Below, piece after piece: positions 8,861-19,345 of a DNA stretch of 22,500 nt. The notes beneath the pieces are model-generated. The model saw only the letters and a list, made by a program, of their open reading frames with translations. It did no database searches and was not told the origin of the DNA. The position numbers were made by a program, and so were the translations under genes. The number at the start of each line of letters is the position of its first letter. Position 1 is the stretch's first letter. Source of the stretch: Trachelipus rathkii (taxonomy: Eukaryota > Arthropoda > Malacostraca > Isopoda > Trachelipodidae); the NCBI GenBank assembly GCA_015478945.1, contig JABUQX010124123.1:7501-30000 (forward strand). Reading direction: 5' to 3'.

Positions 8861-9096
8861 ATTTGAATCAGTGCATATTTTCTGAAAAAATTTCCAAGTT
8901 CAAAAAAATTTCTAAGTTCAAAAAAGTTAAGTTAGGTTTTTTAAGAAAATTGTTTAGTGGCAAGCTTCTGGCATAATTCCAGAAGCTTGCTACTAAAGAA
9001 TTTTCTTAAAAAAACTTTACTTAACTTAACTTTTCTAAACTTAGAAATTTTTTTGAACTTAGAAAATTTTTTCAGAAAATATACACTGATTCAAAT
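8861..9096. repeat. Long palindrome (foldback), arms of about 110 bp
   Basis: Arm 8861-8971 is the near-exact reverse complement of 8979-9096. The centre is AAGCTTCTGG, 7 bases, CCAGAAGCTT. The arms contain AAGTTAAGTTA-type and AATTTCTAAGTTC-type blocks, and the outer ends match as ATTTGAATCAGTG against CACTGATTCAAAT. Differences are mostly single bases and A-run lengths. As RNA or single-stranded DNA it would form a long hairpin. Confidence 0.95.
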
Positions 9097-9413
9097 CTAT
9101 ATATTTACCGACATCTGTAATGATAATAGCAGTTTACTTGCATCTTTGCACAATTATAAATTTATTTTAGAAGTGAAACATTTCAAAAAATGTAATTACG
9201 AATGCTGCTACCATAAGCAAAATAGTATTTTATTTCTAGGGTAAATCATAGATACCAGGACATTACCGAAGGAAGGAGCAATTTTTAGGTTATTTAGCCA
9301 CTTTTATGTCGGTAACAAAGTTCGAACCAAAAGAACATTTTTTAGCTTTTTTGCAAGCTATTGCAATGAATTATCATTAAACCGTGAGTATGAAACTTTT
9401 TATATAAATGCTG

Positions 9414-9415
<2 letters not shown>
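9097..9415. other. Unassigned AT-rich DNA
   Basis: No recognisable protein, RNA or repeat partner. Confidence 0.35.
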
Positions 9416-9470
<55 letters not shown>

Positions 9471-9473
9471 ATA
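9416..9473. repeat. (TA)n microsatellite array
   Basis: TA repeats that run directly into the left end of the element starting at 9474. Confidence 0.95.
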
Positions 9474-10281
9474 GCGTCGGGCGGGGTGACCGGGCCCGGC
9501 TTTTTTAGAGGGGTGATTCGGTCCACTCTAAAAAAAAAAAAAAAAAAAAAATATTCGCTCATTTAATAGCCACGCAGTAGTACTACAAGTTTTATTTAGA
9601 TCATCTTTAATTCTAGAGAGTTTTTATATTTTTAAAAATTATAATAAATTAGGGTACAAAATGGCCTTCAATAAAATTGCACTTTTGAAAAATGTGAGTT
9701 TTTTTAACTTTGTTATAAAATGAAAAATTGTGGATGGATTTTAATTATTTTTTCAGTGTATACACTCGAGTATGTTAGCTTTAAACTGGCAAAGTAAATT
9801 TTTGTTCCAAACAGTATTAGTGGCAAAATCACGGGGCCTAACTTGGTCCGATTCACCCCGCCGTAAAAATTGATGAAGGGGGGAATCGGACCACTATTAT
9901 TTTTCGTATTATTATTGACATTTTTATTACATAATTAATTTATAAATATAATAAATAGTTACTTATATTAAGCAAAAATTAAAAATAAATAATAAAATTT
10001 ATTAAAAATATACGAATTCCAAAAAGTGTCCAAATTTTTGAGCGGAGAGGGTTGGTGAATCGGACCACCTTATTTTTTATTCTTATTTTATGTATCATTT
10101 TGATTATTGTTATTACTTATTATTACATTTTGAATATAATACAATTCAATTATTTATATTAAGTATAAATATTATAATATATAAAATTGATATCCTTATA
10201 CATAACATAGCAGATTATTTTAGAACAGTATGGTCTGATTCACCTCTCTCTAATGTTGGTCCGAGTTCACCCGCTCGTCAA
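9474..10281. mobile_element. Non-autonomous element with GGTGAATCGGACCA-type motifs
   Basis: The left end GCGTCGGGCGGGGTGA is an imperfect inverse of the right end TCACCCGCTCGTCAAGG. The motif GGTGA(A/T)TCGG(A/T)CCA recurs at 9520, 9845 (inverted), 9883, 10055, 10230 (inverted, variant) and 10256 (inverted, variant). The body is very AT-rich and non-coding. Both ends lie next to TA (ATATA before GCGTCGG, and CAAGGTA at the right), which suggests a TA target. Length is about 810 bp. No transposase is encoded. The overall plan resembles the element at 6154-7830, but the motif is different. Confidence 0.65.
9883..10230 (+). repeat. Tandem duplication inside the element, period about 174 bp
   Basis: The unit starting GAATCGGACCAC at 9883 and the unit starting GAATCGGACCAC at 10057 both continue into ATTATT-rich sequence with a shared TTATATTAAG block (about 9965 and 10152). 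Divergence between the units is considerable. Confidence 0.65.
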
Positions 10282-10289
10282 GGTAGGCT

Positions 10290-12140
10290 CTGAATGAGCT
10301 TTATTGTAAACTGTTAATAACCTATTTAATTATTAAGGATATTACATTTATTCGATTTTTAGTGTCGCTTATTGGGACCTACTATAGTGGCCTTGAATTT
10401 CATAGTTGAGAATGACAAAATTCTTCCAAAAGTGGTCATTAGCGTTGAAGTCGAGACGAAGTATAACTAAAGTGGTCCGACGTCACTCTGACTGCCTGAT
10501 CGCGTATAGTTAATTATGTATTATTTTATGATTTATTTTATTAGTATATTGTATATCTTGTTTTATATTTATTATTTCTGTTTTATATATATATATTATT
10601 CGTTTTCTAGTATTTATTATTATTACTTATATTATTATCATATGGTTATATACGGTTTTCGTCTCAGTTATAAGGTAGCAATTTGCCTTGTTGAGAGTCG
10701 AATTAATAATTAAGGTAGTTATCGTTAATTAGATGTATTAAGATGTGTTTGGTGGTTTGAGGTTCTGAAAATCGGGTAAATTTTGAGGCTCTATATCTCG
10801 CCTTAGAGAATCATATTCTCAGGCTCCAACCAATAATTGTAACTACATTATTGGTACGGGGCGTTAGATGATTACGTGTCCTTAATAATAGCCATTCATA
10901 CCTTAATCGCAATCGTTGACTCAATTAGGTTTGCAGAGAGAAATTTTATTATAAATTTGTAACACTGGTGCTATTTATTTTCGGTCCAGTTTAAAAAACT
11001 TTGTGTGGTGGTCCTAATAGAGCTGCAATTGGAAATTATTCATCTAAATTAATCTTTTTAATACTCTTTTAACAGTTAAACGTATAGTCCAACGAATGAT
11101 ATATGTTTAATCAAGTAATCTGTATTTGTTAAAAATAAAATCTGTGTACTCTACATTAACTAAGCTATCAAGGTAACCTTATTTCTGACTTTTAGAAGCG
11201 TAATAAGAAATCGAGGTGGATATGAACGCAAGGCATATCGGTATAAGGTGCTTTTATAAAAATATTAGAAATTGGCAATTTTTTTACAATATTTGGCCGA
11301 GTTGCTTATATAGGACTATCAAAATATCATTGATTTTTAAAAAATATTGTTTTCTTTAGAATATGTTGAACTAAACTATTACTGTTTATAGTTTTTGATA
11401 CAGTTTAATTGAAATGAACAAAAGATGCAAGTACCTTCACAATTACAATTATTTACACTCTATAATTGAAAAAGTTGATAATTGGTAAAAAAAAAAACTG
11501 ATTATAAACAAATATTAATATCGATTTAGCAATAAACACATTTGATTGTATTTCTTCATCCCTACATAAGCGATATGAAGCCATAAAGCTATGATTTTAG
11601 CAGCATTATTTATATTTTTGTTGAAAATATTAAGTTAAAATACGATAACCAACAAAAACTAATTTTTAAAACCATTTTTTTTTTTTAAATTTAATGTTTA
11701 TAATTTTAACAGTATTCACGTGAATCTGAGTAATTAGTTCTCCACAATTACCAAGACAATAAAAAGTCAATAAGTGTTTAGAAACTGTCCCAATGAACAA
11801 GTATACTTATGTAGGCTAGTATGCAAATTAGCATAATATAATAAAACTTCCACCTTCAAAGCCTAAAAATCTAAAACTAACAAATAATTGACAACAATAA
11901 ACACGCCAAATACCCAAATCAACAGAGATAAGATTTAACCTAGAATTACAAAAAGATTTAGAAACATTTTAGTAATTATTGGTTATATTTCAGAACTGAA
12001 ATTCCGATCATCCAACCACATTCCCAAATCACGACGAAAGACACAAACCAAGTTCTATGACCAAACGAAAATCGGTTGGGGTTTTGACAGTGTTGCCAAA
12101 TAGTATAGTCCAGATGTACCCAGAGAATCAACAAAATTAT
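10290..12140. other. Unassigned AT-rich intergenic DNA
   Basis: I see no protein family, RNA gene or repeat partner here. Short open frames exist on both strands but are low complexity (Tyr, Ile and Phe rich). Minor features are a small palindrome AGAGAATCATATTCTC near 10805, CCAATAATTG..CATTATTGG near 10830-10855, and T and A runs at 11485 and 11677. Confidence 0.4.
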
Positions 12141-12144
12141 CTGA

Positions 12145-12168
12145 AAATAATAATAATAATAATAATAA
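12145..12168. repeat. (AAT)8 microsatellite
   Basis: About eight AAT units directly upstream of the 5' break of the outer CR1-like fragment. Confidence 0.95.
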
Positions 12169-12189
12169 CATAGTAAAACTAAAAATATT

Positions 12190-12317
12190 ACTAGTATTCC
12201 AAATTTCAATCCAATGTTATTGACTGGGATAAAGAGTTTAAAGACCAAAACTGTTTTATCATGTGGGAACATTTTAAGCAATTTTATGGATATTTCAGGT
12301 CAGTATGTTTTAAAGAT
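12190..12317 (+). pseudogene. Outer CR1-like LINE, left fragment (endonuclease-RT linker)
   Basis: About 128 bases that match 13805-13930 of the inner element, including ATAAAGAGTTTAAAGACCAA, TTTTATCATGTGGG and CAGTATGTTTTAAAGAT. In protein terms this is the linker between endonuclease and reverse transcriptase. The match stops after TAAAGAT (12317). The part that should follow (AAACCC and onward) is found at 16252, beyond the inner element. This is therefore the left piece of an older, 5'-truncated copy split by insertion. Confidence 0.75.
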
Positions 12318-12930
12318 CTCGAAAGTCAGTCAGCCTGTGACCTGCAGTAACAGGTTCGACTGTCTTCCAGATGGGGAGGGATCAGAGAGTGCCAATGGTA
12401 ATGTTGAGTTTTCTGAAGGGAAGACTGAAACATTGGTAATTGGAGACTCTATGACACGATACCTAGACAGGACTTTTCAAAAGAATAAAAAGAAACGATT
12501 GAGAGTATGTTATCCAGGTGCCAGAGTGAGTGATATCGTGGATAGGATAGATAGATAGAGAGATTGATTCTACAAATGTTGATTCAGATGTGATTGTGCA
12601 TGTGGGGACAAATGAATATAGGACATCAGAGGTCAGAAGATAATTAGCAGATTATAGAGATGATTCAGAAGATGAAGCTTAGTGGAAGAAGGTGCATGAT
12701 TTCGGGGATTTTACCTAGGTTAGGTGCAGGTCAGGAATGGGGGAGTAGGGCTTTAGGTGTAAATGAAAGGGTTAGGAAATTATGTTTTTTCAGAAAATAT
12801 TAGGTTTTTGGATTTGTGGAGAGAATTTCTGGATAAAGATCTTTTTGCAGCAGATGGAGTTCACTTGAGTCGTAAAGTTGTTGGTTTTCAATACCAGTTT
12901 GGAGACTTGTTTAGCAAAAAATAGGTAAAG
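12318..12930 (+). pseudogene. CR1-like ORF1 remnant with SGNH hydrolase domain
   Basis: An open stretch runs to a stop at 12558 and continues in other frames. The three hallmark SGNH blocks are visible: VIGDSMTRYLD with the nucleophile serine (GGAGACTCT, 12442-12450), HVGTNE near 12600-12614 where the family has GxND, and DGVHLS at 12854-12871 with the catalytic Asp-x-x-His spacing. In CR1 elements this esterase domain sits in ORF1 and is thought to aid binding of lipids, RNA or membranes during transposition. The N-terminal zinc-finger or coiled-coil part is absent because of the 5' truncation. A repeated GATA run at 12540-12560 coincides with the first stop and frame change. Not functional. 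Confidence 0.75.
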
Positions 12931-13007
12931 TTGGGGGTGGTGGGCCAAATCTAGAATACAAATAATGGCAATGGTAACTATAATAGTGGGGAGATTCAAT
13001 AAAGCTA

Positions 13008-13560
13008 GTGTTGTTACAAGGTTCAAATAATGATGATGATAATAAAATACAGGATTTCGACTTCAAATGCTTTTGCACAAATGCTCATAGCCTTAGAAAT
13101 AAAAAAGATGAGCTGATTAGTTATACCATAAATGAGAATCTAGACATTATTTGCATAACTGAGGCATGGGTTAATGAAGAATTATATGGAGACTCCTTTC
13201 AGGATATGAAATAGACGGAATTTCATTTATTTATACCATGCGTAGAGGAAAAAGGGTGGTGGTGTGGGCTTTATGTTAAAAAGCAATATTCAAATCTGTA
13301 TTACTGACTGACTTTAAAACTAATCATGATATATTGAATCGTTGTGGGTAGATATTCTTATATACAATAAATCATTTATAGAATAGGGGAATTTTATAGA
13401 CCTCCTGGCCAGAGTCAAGAATTAGACGTGAAATTGTGAAAGAAATAGAGACCGCCATGCCACAGTAAAGAAAAAAGGTATAGTCATAATGGGTGATTTT
13501 AATTTTTTCGGGCCATTGCATTGGGATTCTTTGTCTAATATGGACCATAGTAGTTCTGGA
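13008..13560 (+). pseudogene. CR1-like ORF2, AP endonuclease domain remnant
   Basis: The frame 13008-13214 gives KCFCTNAHSLRNKKDEL, then LDIICITEAWVNEE, the N-terminal endonuclease blocks with the metal-binding glutamate of ITE. After a frameshift come KGGGVG and YVKSN (about 13250-13290), YRPPGQSQELDVK near 13400, and MGDFNFSG near 13490, the block with the catalytic Asp and Asn. The nuclease of such elements nicks the target strand. The C-terminal catalytic His block is not clearly readable. Stops and indels make it inactive. Confidence 0.75.
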
Positions 13561-13804
13561 ATATATAAATTGTATACTAGATAACTTTTTGACCCTGATG
13601 GTTCAAGACACCACAAAAGATAGATGCACTAACTAGAACTTAATATTAACTAACCGATGAAAGTATGGTGGAATGAAGTTAGAAGTTGAGGAGATTAGAC
13701 TTATGACGCATAATATAATTAGATTTAATATGAATGTAATATCTGGGCCCAATTGCAAGTAATAAGGAAAAAGATCTTAGATTTCGAAATGGCGATTTTA
13801 CCAA

Positions 13805-15130
13805 ATTTGGAGACCTGCTTAGTACAACTAACTGGATAAAGAGTTTAAAGACCAAAAATTGTTTTATCATGTGGGCACATTTTAAGCAGCAAATTTTTAA
13901 CGAATATTTCAGTCAGTATGTTTTAAAGATAAACCCAATTAGGGTGGCAGAGAAAACCTGTTTGGTGGCATAGAGAGATAAGAGAGAAAATTAATGAAAA
14001 GCGTAGATGTTTTAAAATAATCAAGGGTAGTAAATATTTTTTGTTTAGAAAATTATAGGAAAAATAGAAATGAACTTAACCAATCAAAAAGAAAGGCTCC
14101 CAGGCAGACATTATTTAGCAAGGAATAGTAATAAGAATCTGAAGAAAGTTTTTTAGGCTTTTTATAACTTTAAAAGGTAAGAATAGGACGATGTTCCAAT
14201 TAAAATTGATTTGAAATTTAGTGAGTTCAGATAAGAAAATGGTAACATTTTCAATTGTTATTTTGCTTCAAACGTGTTTACTGAGGCAAAGATAAGAATA
14301 ATACGTTTGAGACTAATAGTTCTTGTAATGCATGTATAGACTTAGCTACAGAATTTGAATTTGAATGTAAAAAGATAAAAAACGTTTATTAGATCATATT
14401 GACCCAAGTAAAGCTGCAGGCCCTGATGGTGTATATGGTAGAATTCTGAAGGAGGGTAGTGGCAGCATTGCAAAGGCACTGTATTTCGATTTTTAAGCGA
14501 TCCTATAGATTTGGTGAGGTAACCAGATGACTGGAAAAGGCATAAATGTTTGGTGCCTATTTAATAAAGAAAGGTAGTAAGGAAGATTTGGGAAATTATA
14601 GGCCCGTTAGCTTAACATCTTCTGGTTGTAAAAGTTCTGGAAAAAGTTACTGAAAGGTCATATAGAGAAATTTTTAGAAGATAACAAGGTATTGAATGAC
14701 TCCCAGCACGGTTTCAGAAAGGGTTAGGTCATGTCAGACAAACCTTTTAGAAATTTATGGAATAAATTAACTGACTGTAATCGACCGAGGAGATTTCCAG
14801 TTGAATATTGGTATATTTTGACTTTAATAAAAGCTTTTTGATAAGTGTTTCCCCACATAGGCTGAGAAAAAGTTATTGCAATGTGGTATAGGTGGACTGG
14901 TATACATGTTTGGATTAAAGAGTGGTTGGAAATAGGAAAAAGCAGTTGTAACGAACTAAATGGGACTAAATCATCATGGGAAAATAGTGAAGAGTGGTGT
15001 CCGCCCACAGGGTTCAGATCTGGGGCCACTATTGTTCCTCATATATATAAATTGATTTAGACAGGGACTTAAATGCAAGGTTTCTAAGTTTGGCGATGAT
15101 ACCAAAGTGGCCACCTCAAGTTAGAATAGT
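13805..15130 (+). pseudogene. CR1-like ORF2, reverse transcriptase domain remnant
   Basis: The linker (13805-14100) is followed by RT blocks across several frames: DPSKAAGPDGV near 14401, LVPIF and NYRPVSLTS-like blocks near 14550-14620, SQHGFRKG near 14700, RPQGSDLGPLLFLIYIN near 15002, and FGDDTKVA near 15090. The last is the catalytic FADD motif with the alanine replaced by glycine. The QHGF and PQG blocks are characteristic of LINE polymerases. At least a dozen indels occur, so no product is possible. Confidence 0.8.
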
Positions 15131-15439
15131 AAGGATGATTAAAGATTCAAAATGATCCTTGTAAACTTCTTGGGTGGGCAGATAGTGGCAAATGAAATTT
15201 TAATAGTAAAAAAGTGTAAGGTTCTTCACCTAGGTTCTCAATTAACAAGTTTTAAACTACGTATGAATGGGGATTAGCTTGAACATGTGGACCAAGAAAA
15301 AGATTTAGGTGTGATTATACAGCAGTAATTTGAAAGTAGTAATCAGTGGTTTGGAAGCTAGAAAATAAAGCAATTAGATGCTGGGCATAAAAATAAATAT
15401 CGCAATGTTGTTTATCAAGAGCAAGGAAGTAATAAGTAA

Positions 15440-16251
15440 ACTGTAATAATAGCTATGTTAGGCCAAGTAATAAGAGTATTGTGCACCAGTTTGGGTCCCT
15501 TATTTAAAAAAAGAAAAGACTTAGATCTGCTTAGAGAAGAGTGCAACGTAGAGCAACAAAGGATGATTTCTGGGTTTGAGGGCAAGAGCCTATGAGGAGA
15601 GGCTGAAGGAGTTAGGAATGTTTTCTGTAGAGGGGCGATTCTCAGAGGGGACATGATTACAAGTCTAAAGTAAAACAAAATATATTTACATCTATTGATA
15701 TACAAGAGATCAATAAAATCTTTTCATAGTAGATGAACATGGAACAGGTAAACCAGGGGGCATAATAAGAAATTAAGAAGAAAGCATGGCATCTTGATAT
15801 AAGAAAGCATTATTTCAGTAATAGGGTTGTTAAAAATTTTGAAATAGCCTGCCAGAGGAGGTTGTTGAGTGTGACTCCGATTGGCCAACGTTTAAGGAAA
15901 GGGGTAGATTCCGTTTATGGATGGTTGGGAACATATGTAATAATATTGACGAGCCCAAATTGGGAGTTTTGTTGATACTAGTTAAATAGTTTAGTATGTG
16001 GCCATGTGTGCACATAACTTAGTTATTAATCATGTGGATGGTTTTGGGTTATTCATATTTTATTATATCTATTAGTTTGCAACTAAAGAGCCAAATTGGT
16101 GGATTGTAACGTTACAAAATTGGACAAGCCTAGGGTGCTTTGTGGATTTGCAAAAAGAGCATGTTTGGGTAGTGGGTTTACTGGGACAGTCTCGATTAGG
16201 CCCATGTGGCTTTTTTACAACTGTCTCCATATTCTTTAAATGTTCTTACTG
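15440..16251 (+). pseudogene. CR1-like ORF2 C-terminus and 3' untranslated region
   Basis: Frames give YCAPVW near 15480, a GFEGKSYEERLKEL-like block near 15570-15610, GDMIT near 15650, and a final KKHGILDI and SNRVVKxWN-like stretch to about 15990. The 3' untranslated part (16000-16240) matches 18420-18660, sharing TAGGGTGCTTTG, GAGCATGTTTGG, GGACAGTCTC and TAGGCCCATG. The 3' end is at ATTCTTTAAATGTTCTTACTG, just before the flanking duplication. Confidence 0.75.
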
Positions 16252-18692
16252 TAAAGTAAACCCTTAGGGGTGGCGGTGGCGAAGAAGAAAACCTGTTTTG
16301 GTGGAATAGAGAGATAAGAGAAAAAATTAATGAAAAGCGTATGATGTTTTAAAATATTCAAGGGTAGTAATAGGGAAGATGATTAGAAAATTATAGGCAA
16401 AATAGAAACGACACTTAAACCCAAGTCATAAGGAAGGCTAAAGAGAGAGGCCAGAAATTTAATTTAAGCAAGGAAATAGTAATAAGAACCCGAAGAAGTT
16501 TTTAGCCTTTTATATAATTTAAAAAAGTAAGAATATGGACAATTGTCCAATTAAATTTGATGAAAATTTAGTGAGTTCAGATAAATAATTATGGTCCACA
16601 TTTTCAATGCTTATTTTTCTTCAGTGTTTTACTGAGGAAAGATTAGATAATAGTTTTGGAGACTAATCAGTTCTTGTAATGCCATTGTACAACTAGACTT
16701 ACAGGAATTTTGAATTTTGACGTAAAAGATATTAAACGTATATTAGATCATATTATCGCAGGTTAAAGCTGGCAGGGCCTGATGGGATATATGGTAGAAT
16801 TCTGAAAGAAGGGTAGTATAGCATTTGCAAGGCACTGAATTTGATTTTAAAGGCCGAATCTATAACTTTGGTGAGGTCCCCAGATGACCTCAGGAAAAGC
16901 AATATGTTGTGCCTATTTAATAAGAAAGTGTAGTACGGAAGACTTTGGGATCAATTATAGGCCAGTTTAGCTTAACATCTCTGGTTGTAAAGGTTCTGGA
17001 AAGTTACTGAACGGTCATATAGAGAAATATTTTTAGGAGATAACAAGGTATTGTACGACTTCCCGGCACGGTTTCAGAAAGGGTAGGTCATGCAGAACTT
17101 TTAGATTTTGGAATATTCATTACTGACTGCTTGCCGGGAGATCCCAGTTGATATTTGTATATTTGAACCTTTAGTAATAAGCCGAGCTTTTGATAAGGTT
17201 CCCCCCACATAAGGCTGATGAAAAAAGTTATTGGAATGTGTTACCCCCCCAGGTGGAGTGGTACCTGGTTGGATTAAAGAGTGGTTGCGAAATAGGAAAC
17301 AGTGTGTACAACTAAACTGGGCCCCTACTCCATCCACTGCGGCAAATAGTGAAGAGTGGTGTCGCGCAACCGCCGACGTTTCAGTGCTGGGGCCATCATT
17401 GTTCCTCATATATCATGATTTAGAACGCAGGGACTAAATGCAAGGTTTCTAAGTTTCCTTTGCAGATGATACTAAAGTGGGCACCCCCCCCCCCCTCAGT
17501 TTAAGGAATAACGTGAGGTGTCACGTATCAAATGATCTTGATAAAACCTTCTTGGGTGGGCGATAATGGCAATGATTTTAATAGTAAAAAGTTTAAGGTT
17601 CTTCACCCTCACCTAGGTTACTCAATAAAAGTTTTACACTCTTACGATTGATAGGGCGATTGGCTTCGAGTCATCGCTGCTGCACGCACCACACAGCATC
17701 TCTGCGCTCGCTCGATTATACACCAGCAAGTATTTGAAAGTAGCTAATCTTTGTTTCTAATCAGTGTTTGGAAGCTCGAAATACGCTCACACACGATGCT
17801 GGGCTTAATAGAATCGCAATGTTGTTTATTAGAGGCACGAAGTAATCCACACCGCTACAACTATACATAGCATGTTGGGAGGCAGTTTATCGAGTATTGT
17901 GGCACAAGTTTGGGCCCGCCTTTATTTTTAAAAGAAAAGACTTAGATATGCTAGCGAAGAGTGCAACGTAGAGCAACAAGGATGATTTCTGGGTTTGAGG
18001 GTAAGAGCTATGAGGAGAGGCTGAAGGAGTTAGGAAAATGTTTTCTGTAGAAAGGCGATTTCTCCAGAGGGGACATGATACAAGTCTATACAAAATGTTT
18101 ACATCTATGATAATACAGAGATTAATAAATTTTTCATAGTAGAACATGGACAGGTGGCCAGGGGGGAAATAATAAGAAAATTAAGAAGAAAGCATGCCAT
18201 CTTGATATCAGAAAGCATGCAATTCAGTAATAGGGTTGTTAAATTTGGAATATGTCTGGCCGAGGAGTGTTGTTTTGAGTGTGACTCGATGCAAACATTT
18301 AAGAAAAGGGTTAAGATTCGTTTATGGTTGGGTTGGGAATCATATAATATACTGACGGACAAGGCCAAATTGGCGGGTTTTTTTTAGTATTTGTGATATA
18401 GTTATAAGGTTTAGATGGAGCAATGTGTGACCAAAATAACTTAGTTTATTAAATGCATGCGGATGTTTGGGTATGCATATTTATATATCATATAGTTTTG
18501 ACTAATAAAATTAAGCCAGAATTGGTGGATTTGTAGTTTACACCAAATTGCAATGCCTAGGGTGCTTTGGTGATTTTCATGAGCATGTTTGGGGTAGTGG
18601 TTGACTGGACAGTCTCAGATAGGCCCATGGTGGCTTTTTTACCTGTCTCTATATTCTTTATGTCTGTTATGTCTTTAATGTCTTTATAATTT
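16252..18692 (+). pseudogene. Outer CR1-like LINE, right fragment (reverse transcriptase to 3' tail)
   Basis: Colinear with 13926-16240 of the inner element, starting at AAACCC just past its junction. It has a PDGIYGRIL block near 16780, a HGFRKGR-like block near 17065, LFLIYHDLE near 17400 and FADDTKVG at about 17457-17480, with the catalytic motif intact here. The C-terminal piece 18154-18387 (open to a stop) contains MQFSNRVVKFG and CDSMQTFKKR, the expected last block. The 3' tail 18656-18692 has loose TATGTCTTT repeats, as CR1 elements often end in a short tandem repeat. Unusual inserts are a C11 run at 17485-17495 and a GC-richer block at 17660-17730 that replaces AT-rich sequence of the sister copy. 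Many indels; non-functional. Confidence 0.8.
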
Positions 18693-18844
18693 CATTTTTT
18701 CGGACCATCTTGTGTGTGTGGTTGCAACGTACAAAATTTTCCCCGCCAAAAAATAAAAATAGTTTAAATTGCTTTGTATTTAGCTAAATTTATTTTTAAA
18801 GCCATAGATAGTTTTAGTATTGGTATTATTTACAGTAAGTCTCT
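18693..18844. other. Unassigned spacer
   Basis: Short AT-rich stretch after the CR1 tail with a small TGTGTG run. Nothing recognised. Confidence 0.35.
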
Positions 18845-19082
18845 TATTTTATGAAAATCACAGCATAGACTCTAAAAAATAGCAGTGAAGAAGAAATAAA
18901 AAAAAAAAATATTTGTCGGTCTCTTTAGAGGAAAAAAAAATTTAAGACTCGCAAATTGTGAATATTCCCATAGGGTTTTCTTATACTGAAGAACTGTGCG
19001 GATTTTTTTCGTTTTTTTACGCAATTTACGATTTTGTTGAATTTAGAATGCGCGAGGCAAGGAGACTTATGACCCAACAGAT
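18845..19082 (+). repeat. Dispersed repeat, copy 2
   Basis: Colinear partner of 8195-8415. The end ACCCAACAGAT is followed at once by the tRNA-like head of the SINE. Confidence 0.75.
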
Positions 19083-19083
19083 C

Positions 19084-19345
19084 ATGTCCTAGAGCTCAGT
19101 GGTAGAGGACTCGCTTAGCAAGCAAAGGGGACCCAGGTTCGAGTTTGGGTTGGAGCGAGAGAATGTGAGCTATCCTTTATTAACTCAGACGTTAATAAGT
19201 ACATTTGTGGTGTGCTTTGCTACAAATGGGAATTAAGTGGTGTCGATGTTAAGACTATATCACGACCATGTATTATTATTAATAATACAACCTTATTATA
19301 AAAGTGGTGCCGATGTTTAAGGCTATACCACGCCCTTATAAATGA
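19084..19345 (+). mobile_element. tRNA-Ala-derived SINE
   Basis: The head 19087-19160 resembles tRNA-Ala. Box A is AGCTCAGTGGTAGAG, the anticodon loop is CGCTTAGCAAGC with anticodon AGC, and box B is GGTTCGAGTTT. The acceptor stem does not pair and the T arm is degenerate, so it is not a working tRNA gene. A and B boxes would form an internal RNA polymerase III promoter. The tail contains two related units, AAGTGGTGTCGATGTTAAGA (from 19235) and AAGTGGTGCCGATGTTTAAG (from 19302), each ending in ATACCACGCCC-like sequence. No clean target duplication was found. Confidence 0.7.

Larger units (their letters stand above)
12318..16251 (+). mobile_element. Inner CR1-like LINE, about 3.9 kb
   Basis: Contains, in the order expected of CR1-group LINEs, an ORF1 part with an SGNH-hydrolase (esterase) domain, an AP-type endonuclease, a reverse transcriptase, a C-terminal region and a 3' untranslated region. 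It is 5'-truncated, starting inside ORF1. A short TAAAG(A)T duplication flanks it: TAAAGAT at 12311-12317 and TAAAGT at 16252-16257. Many indels and stops break the frames. Confidence 0.8.

Noticed and set aside
12089..12100. CAGTGTTGCCAA, resembling a hAT terminus
   Set aside because: No inverted partner and no target duplication was found nearby, so a chance match is more likely.
11976..12281. Reverse-strand frame of 101 codons
   Set aside because: It includes the (AAT)n run read as Tyr repeats and overlaps the CR1 fragment in antisense. No protein family is recognisable.
17101..17409. Reverse-strand open frame of about 100 codons
   Set aside because: It lies antisense to the CR1-like reverse transcriptase, and its composition mirrors the sense frame. 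The same applies to 14724-15029, 15415-15705, 17887-18147 and 18105-18368.
19087..19160. Functional tRNA-Ala gene
   Set aside because: The acceptor stem does not pair, the T arm is degenerate, and the sequence continues into a repeat tail, so it is a SINE head.
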